A stretch of DNA of 64,000 nt from Planctomycetaceae bacterium (GTDB lineage: Bacteria > Planctomycetota > Planctomycetia > Pirellulales > PNKZ01), in contig JAEUIN010000326.1 of NCBI GenBank assembly GCA_016793115.1, positions 1-64,000 of the forward strand, in the 5' to 3' direction. Below, piece by piece: positions 57,727 to 64,000 of the stretch. The translations under genes and the position numbers were made by a program. The notes under the pieces are model-generated. The model made no database searches, was not told where the DNA came from, and was given only the letters and a program-made list of their open reading frames with translations. Position 1 is the stretch's first letter. Each line of letters begins with the position of its first letter.

Positions 57727-57783
57727 CCCCTCACTCGCCCCGTGTTTTCCGAAATGCCGGGAGAGGGGCCGAGGGTCAGGGGG
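57727..57783. repeat. Imperfect GC-rich inverted repeat between MoxR and DUF58 genes
   Basis: CCCCTCACTCGCCCC (57727-57741) is an imperfect reverse complement of GGGGCCGAGGGTCAGGGG (about 57765-57782). The G-rich right half resembles an intergenic element I have seen in other planctomycete genomes (inference). No gene lies here. Confidence 0.45.
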
Positions 57784-57821
57784 CTGCGTCGTCATGTGTC
57801 ATCAAGTTAAGTAACGCGTTC

Positions 57822-58799
57822 ATGCCTCAGGCCGAATCCCAACACGCACCCGTCCGCCAGGCCGGCTGGATCGATCCCGCCGCGCTGATGCGCATCAAGC
57901 ATCTCGAACTGCGGGCCAAGGTCGTCGTCGAGGGGTTTTTCTCCGGCCTGCACCGCAGCCCCTATCATGGCTTCTCCGTCGAGTTTACCGAGTATCGCCA
58001 ATACTCGCCGGGCGACGATCCCCGCTATCTCGATTGGAAGCTCTTCGCCCGCAGCGACCGCTACTACATCAAGCGGTTTGAAGACGAAACGAACCTGCGT
58101 TGCCACTTGGTGGTCGATCTGAGTCGGTCGATGGATTACGGTTCGCGCGGGTACACGAAGGCCGACTACGCGCGCACGCTCGCGGCCACCCTGGCCTATT
58201 TCCTGCAAACCCAGCGCGATGCCGCCGGGCTGACGACGTTTCACGAGCAAATCGGCGATTATTTGCCGGCCCGCTACCGGCCGGGGCACTTGCGGCGATT
58301 GATGTTGCTGCTCGATCGCGCCGCGGCGGGCAAATCGACCAGCCTGACGAAGCCCATCGAGCGCGTCGCCGAGTTGTTGGCAAAGCGCGGCGTCGTGGTC
58401 GTCGTCTCCGACTTCCTCGCGCCGCTCGACGGGCTCGCGACGCAATTGGCCGCGCTGACGTCGCGCGGCCACGAAGTCGTTCTCTTTCAAACGCTCGATC
58501 CGGCCGAGACGACGTTCGACTTCGGCGAAGCGGCCTTGTTCGTCGATGCCGAAAGCGGCCGCGAGTTGTACGTCGATCCGCAAGCCGCACGCGCCGAGTA
58601 TTTGCGCCGCTTCGAGGAGCATCGCCGCCGGTTGCAAGAATCGGCCGATCAACTCGGCATCGCTCTGCATTCGTTCACGACCGATCGGCCGTTGGAACTG
58701 GCCTTGTTCGACTACCTGCAAAGCCGCGAGCGGCGCGGCCGGCCGACGCGGCGGCGCGCGATGACCGGCGGCGGTGCGGGCGGCGGAGGGCGAGCATGA
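57822..58799 (+). CDS. DUF58 protein with vWA-like domain
   Basis: A 325-residue protein of the MoxR-linked DUF58 family. It has the DUF58 signature YRQYSPGDDPRYLDWKLFAR, immediately followed by KRFEDETNLRCHLVVDLSRS. The latter carries a DxSxS metal-binding MIDAS motif. VVVVSDFLAPLDGL and a C-terminal Arg-rich tail follow. Expected to bind MoxR and the membrane vWA partner. The stop overlaps the next ATG (ATGA). Confidence 0.95.
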   Translation: MPQAESQHAPVRQAGWIDPAALMRIKHLELRAKVVVEGFFSGLHRSPYHGFSVEFTEYRQYSPGDDPRYLDWKLFARSDRYYIKRFEDETNLRCHLVVDLSRSMDYGSRGYTKADYARTLAATLAYFLQTQRDAAGLTTFHEQIGDYLPARYRPGHLRRLMLLLDRAAAGKSTSLTKPIERVAELLAKRGVVVVVSDFLAPLDGLATQLAALTSRGHEVVLFQTLDPAETTFDFGEAALFVDAESGRELYVDPQAARAEYLRRFEEHRRRLQESADQLGIALHSFTTDRPLELALFDYLQSRERRGRPTRRRAMTGGGAGGGGRA

Positions 58800-61057
58800 G
58801 CTTTCTCGCTCCCTGGTTCATCGTGGCGGGCATCGCGGCCGTCGGGCTGCCGATCGTGTTTCATTTGTTCCGCCGCACGCCGCGCGGCCGCGTGCCGTTT
58901 AGTTCGCTGATGTTTCTCACGCCGAGCCCGCCGCGGCTCACGAGCCGCAGTCGGCTCGACCATTGGCCGCTGCTGCTCCTGCGGGCGCTCGTCTTGGTGT
59001 TGTTGGCTTTGGCGTTCGGTCGGCCCCTCTGGCGGCAACTGGTGGAAACGGGCGCGGAGCAAGCCGCGGGGAAGCGCACCTTGCTGTTGGTCGATACCAG
59101 CGCGAGCATGCGCCGGACCGATCTGTGGCCGCAAGCGCAAGCCGCGCTGCGCAAGTTCGTCGCCGCGAGCGCGCCGCAAGATGAGCTCGCGATCGTCGCC
59201 TTCGACACGTCGACGCGCACGCCGGTCACGTTCGACCTGTGGAGGCAAACGCCGCACACGGAGCGGGCCGGATTGACGGAGGCGGCGCTCGCCGAACTCG
59301 CGCCGAGTTGGAACGGCACGCACTTCGATCAGGCCCTCGCCGCGGCGGCCGACGCCTTGGAAACCGCGGCCCATGCCAAACGAGAGGCGGCCGACGGAGC
59401 GCGGCCGGCCGAGATCGTGCTCATCACCGATCTCCAAACCGGCGGGCGGACGCAAGGCTTGCAGGCCTACGAGTGGCCGGAGCGAGCCGGATTGCGCGTC
59501 GTGCCGCTGACGACGTCGACGGTCAACGCCGGGGTGCAGGCCTTGGAAACCTCGAATGAAACGGCCGACGCCGCCGTCGCCGCCGTTCGCCCGCGCGTTT
59601 TGGTGACCAACGCCGTGAACTCCTCGCGCGAGCAGTTCGAACTGGTGTGGCAAGAGCCTGGGAGCAAGCCGCAAGATCCATCAAAAGCCGGAGCCGGTGC
59701 GAAGTCGACGCCGACCTATGTTCCGCCCGGACAAACGCGAGTCGTGCGCACCCCTGCTCCGCCGGCCGGCGACGTGTTGCGACTCGAGCTGCGCGGCGAC
59801 GACGAGCCGTTCGACAATACGTTGTGGTTCGTGCCGCCCCGCAAAGAGCGGCTCCGCGTCTTGCATCTGGCCGAGGAAAAGTCAGACGATCCGCAAACGC
59901 TCCGCTATTTCTTGGAGCGCGCCTTCGCTTCGTCGGGCGCGCGGCGCACCGTCGCGGTCGAGACGATCGACCCGCACGCGGCCGGCGTGCGCGTGCCCGG
60001 CCTGAGCGAACTCGACGACGTCGCGCTGGTCGTCGTCGCCGTCGAGAAGGCGTTGCCGCCCGATTGGATTAAGTCGCTCGCGACTTGGATCGAGCGCGGC
60101 GGACAAGCGGCGGCGGTGATTCAATCGCCGGCGAGCGCGGCCTGGCGCGATGTGCTGCCGGCCGACGTGGGCGGGGCGGAGAAGATCAAAGTCGCGGAGC
60201 CGAAACAGGCGAACGAATACGCCTTGCTCAGTCAGATCGATTTCCGGCATCCGCTCTTCGCCCCGCTGGCCGATCCACGCTATTCCGACTTCACGAAGAT
60301 TCGCTTTTGGAAACATCGCACGCTCTCGCTCGACGACGGGTTGAAAGACCGCGTGCAAGTGTTGGCCCGCTTCGACTCGGGCGAGCCGGCGATCGTCGAC
60401 GTGCCGCTCGGCGCAGGTCGCGCCGTGTTGTTCGCCTCCGGCTGGCAACCGCGCGAGAGTCAGTTGGGCGTGTCGAGCAAGTTCGTGCCGATCGTGTCGA
60501 CGCTCGTCGACCTGGGAAGCCGCGGCGAGGCGACGACGGCGACGTTCGCCGCCGGCGAAACGATCGATTTGGCGGCGCTGGGCCGCTCGGAAACGCAGGA
60601 AAGTCGGAAAGGTGAGGCGACTGCCGAACCACGGCCGAATGCGACGCAGCCGAATACGACGCGGGCGCGCGCCGTCGGACCCTGGACGATTCGCGATCCC
60701 GCCGGCAAGGAGACCGCGGTAGCGGCCGATCGGCCGACGTATACGTTCGCGGCCGGGCCGGGCGTGTACGAGATTCGGTCGGCCGATGCGCTGCGGCGCG
60801 TCGCCGTGAATCTCGCGGCCGACGAATCAAAGACCGCGCCGCTCGGCGTCGAAACGCTGGAATCGCTCGGCGTGCGGCTCGCGAAAGATGATGCCGCGCC
60901 GACCCCCGCAATGATCGCCGAGCGACGGACGTTGCAACTGGAGGAGTTGGAGTCGAAGCAGCAACTGTGGCGCGCCGGCGTCTTGGCGGCAATCGTGTTG
61001 CTGATCGCCGAGACCTGGTACGCCGGGCGAGTCGCGCGGCGCGAAAGCGTCGCTTAG
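58796..61057 (+). CDS. BatA/vWA membrane protein
   Basis: A 753-residue inner-membrane protein. It begins with the BatA N-terminal motif SFLAPWFIVAGIAAVGLPIV and FHLFRRTPRGRVPFSSLMFL. A second helix (PLLLLRALVLVLLALAFGRPLW) follows. The vWA domain has an intact MIDAS start LLLVDTSASMRR. A long extracytoplasmic region contains a further domain with VVVAVEKALPPDWIKSLATW and GAGRAVLFASGW. A last helix (AGVLAAIVLLIAETWYAGRV) closes the protein. It resembles Bacteroides BatA-like proteins linked to aerotolerance, but in planctomycetes the role is unknown. Confidence 0.92.
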   Translation: MSFLAPWFIVAGIAAVGLPIVFHLFRRTPRGRVPFSSLMFLTPSPPRLTSRSRLDHWPLLLLRALVLVLLALAFGRPLWRQLVETGAEQAAGKRTLLLVDTSASMRRTDLWPQAQAALRKFVAASAPQDELAIVAFDTSTRTPVTFDLWRQTPHTERAGLTEAALAELAPSWNGTHFDQALAAAADALETAAHAKREAADGARPAEIVLITDLQTGGRTQGLQAYEWPERAGLRVVPLTTSTVNAGVQALETSNETADAAVAAVRPRVLVTNAVNSSREQFELVWQEPGSKPQDPSKAGAGAKSTPTYVPPGQTRVVRTPAPPAGDVLRLELRGDDEPFDNTLWFVPPRKERLRVLHLAEEKSDDPQTLRYFLERAFASSGARRTVAVETIDPHAAGVRVPGLSELDDVALVVVAVEKALPPDWIKSLATWIERGGQAAAVIQSPASAAWRDVLPADVGGAEKIKVAEPKQANEYALLSQIDFRHPLFAPLADPRYSDFTKIRFWKHRTLSLDDGLKDRVQVLARFDSGEPAIVDVPLGAGRAVLFASGWQPRESQLGVSSKFVPIVSTLVDLGSRGEATTATFAAGETIDLAALGRSETQESRKGEATAEPRPNATQPNTTRARAVGPWTIRDPAGKETAVAADRPTYTFAAGPGVYEIRSADALRRVAVNLAADESKTAPLGVETLESLGVRLAKDDAAPTPAMIAERRTLQLEELESKQQLWRAGVLAAIVLLIAETWYAGRVARRESVA

Positions 61058-61084
61058 CTTGCAGACAAGGGAAGTGGGAGGACG

Positions 61085-64000
61085 ATGATGCAACCTGCGA
61101 ATCCTCACTACACGCTGGCCGCCGAACTGCGCCAAGTCGCCGGTCGCTTTCGTCGCTTGTCGATGTGGCGCGCCCTGACGGTCGTCTGGCTCGCGGCGCT
61201 CGCCGTGTGGGGGGCCGTCGCCTTGTTGCGGCCCGAGACGGCGACGCGACAAACGGCGCCGGCGGCGATTCTGGCCGCCATGGCGGCGGCGAGCGTCGCC
61301 GCGCTGTGGCAATGGCTGCGGCGCGTCGATCTCGGCGGAGTGGCCGAGCGCGTCGAGCTCCTACACCCCGAGCTGCAAACGAAACTGCTCGCGGCCTACG
61401 AAACCGAGCGAGCCAATCCGCCGCACAAGCGCGGATTCTTGGAGAACGAGGTGATTCATGAGGCCCGCCTGCACGCGGTGACTCACGATCGCTGGCGCGC
61501 CGTGGTGCCGACGGCGAAGATTCGCGGCTGGGCGCTGCTCCAGACTTTGGCGCTCATCGCCTTCGTCGTCGTGGCGGCGAGCGGCGGCGACGGTCGCAGT
61601 TCGGCGGAACTCGCCGCGACGGCGGCCGCCGCGAGTGCGACGACCGAGAAGCCGCTCGACGTCGTGATCGAACCCGGCGACGTCGAACTCGAACGCGGGA
61701 GCGATTTACTGGTGTTGGCCCGGTTTGCGAGCCCGCGGCAGTTGCCGCGCGAAGCGACGCTCGTCGCCGACGCCTCCGGCAAAGCGTCGCAGCGCGTCGC
61801 GCTCACGCAAAGCTTAAGCGACCCGATCTTCGCAGGTCGGGTGCTCGACGTGCGCGAGGATCTAACGTACCGCGTATCGTTCGGCGCGCAGCGGACGAAG
61901 GATTTCCGCGTGACCGTGTTCGATTATCCGGAAGTGGAGCGGGTCGACGCGGAGATCGTCTATCCGTCGTACACGGAATTGCCGAAGCGGCGGATCGAAG
62001 ACGTGCGGCAGCTCGCCGTGCTCGAAGGCTCGGAAGTGCGGATCGAGTGCCGCTTGAACAAACCGGCGGCGAAGGCGGAACTGACGAGCGAAGGGGGCGA
62101 CCCGCTGCCGCTCACGGCCGACGCCGCTGATCCGACGCTCTATGCCGCGGCGGTGACCGTCGCGCAGAGCATCCGCTACAAGGTGGCGCTGGCCGACGAC
62201 AAGGGGCGTGCCAATCGACAGGCGACGGAGATCGTCGTCGAGGTGCTGCCGAACCGGCCGCCGGAGTTGAAGCTGCTGTTTCCGCGGAACGACGTCGGCG
62301 TGACGCCGTTGCAGGAGTTGCCGCTGGAAGCGGAAACGATGGACGACTTCGGCGTGATCCGCTGGGGCTTGGCGTTTGAGCTGACGGGCAAGGCTTCGCG
62401 CACGGTGACGCTCGGCGAGAAGCTGCCGGCGAAGGAAAAGGTCGGCGGCAAGCACTTGCTCGCCTTGGAAGATTTGAAGGCCGCGCCGGATGAACTCTTG
62501 GCGTGGCACGCCTGGGCCGAAGACATGGGGCCCGACGGCAAGTTGCGCCGCGTGACGAGCGACATCTTCTTCGCCGAAGTGAACCCGTTTGAAGAGATCT
62601 TTCGCGAGGCGAACGCGCCTTCCGGTCCGCCGGGAGAATCGCAGCGCGCGGCCGATGAAGCAGCGAAGCTGCAGAAAGAGATCATCTCGGCGACTTGGAA
62701 CTTGCGGCGACGCGAGACGGCCGCAGCGCCGTCGGCCGCCTACGCATCGGACGCGCAGGTGATCGCCGACTCGCAGCGCAAGGCGCTCGAGTCGCTGGAG
62801 AAGCTGAAGGAGAAGCTGCGTTCGCCCGAGGCGCAGGAGATCGCGCGAGAAGTGGAGCAGCAGATGCAAGCGGCGGCGACGGAGCTTTCGGCCGCGGTCG
62901 CCGCGAATTCTCTCGAACCGCTCGCAGCGGCCCTCGCCGCCGAACAAGCGGCCTATCAAGGCTTGCTGAAGCTGCGGGCCCGCGAGAGCCAGGTGTCGCG
63001 GAGCCGCAATGCGCAAGGGGGCGGCGGCGCCGAGAGCGCCAACCGCCAAAAGCTCGATCAGTTGGAACTGAGCGAGGAGCAGAATCTCTACGAGACGCGC
63101 AAGGCCGCCCAGGAACAACAGGCCACGCCGGCCCAGCGCGAGCAGGAAGAGTTTCTCAAACGGCTGCGCGACTTGGCTAAACGCCAAGAGGATCTGAACG
63201 AGAAGATCAAGGAACTGCAGGCCGCGCTCGAGGCCGCGAAAGACGAAGCGACGAAGCAGCAGATCGAGAAGCAACTCAAGCGGCTTCGCGACGAGCAGCG
63301 CGATTTGCTGCGCGACGTGGACCAATTGAAGAACGACGTCGATAAGCCGGAACATGCGGAACCGCAGGCCGAGGCGAGCAAGCAACTGGCGGAGACCCGG
63401 GAGAACGTGCGGCAGGCGAGCGATGCGTTGGAGAAGGGAGAGACGTCGCAGGCGCTCAACGCCGGCACGCGGGCCGAAAGCCAACTCGACAAGCTGCGCG
63501 AAGACTTTCGCAAGCAAACGGCCGGGCAGTTCAACGAGGAAGTACGCGACCTGCTCGACCGCGCGCAGCAGTTGGACGAGCGTCAACAAAAGATCGGCGA
63601 AGAGTTGGTCGGCGGCGAGAAGCCTGCGGCCGAGGCGAAACCGAGCAAAGGTTTGCGTTCGCCGGAGAAAGAAACCGAAACGAAGCTCGCCGAAGAGTTG
63701 GAGCAACAGAAGAAAGAGCTTGGTGAAGTGCTCGACCGGGCGCGCGAGATCACGGAGCGCGCCGAGGGGAACGAACCGCTGCTGTCGAAGCAACTCTACG
63801 ACGCCGTGCGCGAAGCCCACCATAAACAGACGGCGCAAGCGGTCGACATGCTCAAGCAACTCGTCGAGCATGGATTCCAGGAGGAGGCGGCCCGGGTGGA
63901 ACCGCAGGCTCGCGCCGGAGTGAAGCAACTGCGCGATAAGATCGAGAAGGCCGCGCAAGGGGTGATCGGCGACGACGTAAAGAGCTTGCGACGGGCGAAG
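61085..64000 (+). CDS. Large coiled-coil membrane protein (DUF4175-like), 3' end cut by the window
   Basis: An open frame of about 970 codons from the ATG at 61085, still open at the window end. It starts MMQPANPHYTLAAELRQVAG, followed by two N-terminal helices (WRALTVVWLAALAVWGAVAL and APAAILAAMAAASVAAL) and a third at about 149-166 (GWALLQTLALIAFVVVAA). A beta-rich extracytoplasmic part (VVIEPGDVELERGSDLLVLA) comes next. From about residue 520 onwards it is a long Gln/Glu/Lys-rich coiled coil. It starts 27 bases after the BatA/vWA gene and belongs to the same operon. The N-terminal layout resembles DUF4175 proteins found beside MoxR/BatA genes; a tether or scaffold role is inference. The minus-strand frame over 61862-63958 is its shadow. 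Confidence 0.85.
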   Translation, partial: MMQPANPHYTLAAELRQVAGRFRRLSMWRALTVVWLAALAVWGAVALLRPETATRQTAPAAILAAMAAASVAALWQWLRRVDLGGVAERVELLHPELQTKLLAAYETERANPPHKRGFLENEVIHEARLHAVTHDRWRAVVPTAKIRGWALLQTLALIAFVVVAASGGDGRSSAELAATAAAASATTEKPLDVVIEPGDVELERGSDLLVLARFASPRQLPREATLVADASGKASQRVALTQSLSDPIFAGRVLDVREDLTYRVSFGAQRTKDFRVTVFDYPEVERVDAEIVYPSYTELPKRRIEDVRQLAVLEGSEVRIECRLNKPAAKAELTSEGGDPLPLTADAADPTLYAAAVTVAQSIRYKVALADDKGRANRQATEIVVEVLPNRPPELKLLFPRNDVGVTPLQELPLEAETMDDFGVIRWGLAFELTGKASRTVTLGEKLPAKEKVGGKHLLALEDLKAAPDELLAWHAWAEDMGPDGKLRRVTSDIFFAEVNPFEEIFREANAPSGPPGESQRAADEAAKLQKEIISATWNLRRRETAAAPSAAYASDAQVIADSQRKALESLEKLKEKLRSPEAQEIAREVEQQMQAAATELSAAVAANSLEPLAAALAAEQAAYQGLLKLRARESQVSRSRNAQGGGGAESANRQKLDQLELSEEQNLYETRKAAQEQQATPAQREQEEFLKRLRDLAKRQEDLNEKIKELQAALEAAKDEATKQQIEKQLKRLRDEQRDLLRDVDQLKNDVDKPEHAEPQAEASKQLAETRENVRQASDALEKGETSQALNAGTRAESQLDKLREDFRKQTAGQFNEEVRDLLDRAQQLDERQQKIGEELVGGEKPAAEAKPSKGLRSPEKETETKLAEELEQQKKELGEVLDRAREITERAEGNEPLLSKQLYDAVREAHHKQTAQAVDMLKQLVEHGFQEEAARVEPQARAGVKQLRDKIEKAAQGVIGDDVKSLRRAK

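Noticed and set aside
61862-63958. A 698-codon open frame on the minus strand
   Set aside because: It is antisense to the coiled-coil gene, whose plus-strand translation has helices, a beta domain and a classical coiled coil. The minus frame reads as Leu/Arg-rich shadow sequence.

Overview
The window is about 64 kb of GC-rich DNA from a bacterium that is almost certainly a planctomycete, most likely of the Pirellulales or a neighbouring order. The evidence is a set of gene families that are typical of, or strongly expanded in, that phylum. They include a planctomycete cytochrome of the DUF1549/DUF1553 type, two Tat-exported DUF1501 proteins, a Tat-exported Gfo/Idh/MocA oxidoreductase, a DUF4159 protein, a YXWXPGYW-repeat surface protein, a MoxR/DUF58/BatA-type operon and an alternative complex III respiratory operon. 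The order-level placement is inference. No rRNA, tRNA, CRISPR array, transposase, integrase or phage gene was seen, so this looks like ordinary chromosome.

Layout. 1-14.1 kb holds housekeeping and small-operon genes. These are the 3' part of guaB, a secreted hypothetical protein, a FmdB-type zinc ribbon, NAD(P)HX epimerase, glutaminyl- and glutamyl-tRNA synthetases in tandem, a five-helix membrane protein, a glycosyltransferase plus methyltransferase pair, an SDR plus PQQ-type beta-propeller pair, and the RNA 2',3'-cyclic phosphodiesterase ThpR. 14.1-29.6 kb is a long minus-strand unit. Alternative complex III (actABCDEF) runs straight into a small conserved membrane protein, SCO, and caa3-type cytochrome c oxidase subunits II, I, III and IV, with most stop and start codons overlapping. 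An FG-GAP/VCBS repeat protein follows. Together these form a quinol to cytochrome c to oxygen electron-transfer module.

30.3-46.3 kb is rich in exported proteins. It has a redoxin/cytochrome c/copper-monooxygenase/EF-hand fusion, the YXWXPGYW protein, DUF1501 proteins, a small SUI1/YciH protein, a Gfo/Idh/MocA protein, an enolase-superfamily enzyme and a LamG-containing planctomycete cytochrome followed by DUF1501 and SDR genes. 46.3-51.3 kb is a minus-strand block. It carries a squalene-cyclase-like repeat protein, then a VOC protein, a YCII-GyrI fusion, a YCII (DGPF) protein, a DUF1579 protein and an ECF42-type sigma factor with a TPR tail, which is the known ECF42/DGPF neighbourhood. A degenerate HD-GYP protein follows.

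53-64 kb is a plus-strand operon. It has a TPR protein with a gluzincin metalloprotease domain, a DUF4159 protein, a MoxR AAA ATPase, a DUF58 protein, a BatA/vWA membrane protein and a large coiled-coil membrane protein cut by the window end.

The intergenic DNA is unusually structured. There are at least five separate inverted-repeat or tandem-hairpin elements, one of which frames an intrinsic terminator between convergent genes. Nothing in the window can be called a wholly new defence or mobile system. The best candidates for novelty are the copper-monooxygenase fusion at 30.3-32.4 kb, the MoxR-centred operon with its protease, and the hairpin-pair repeats.
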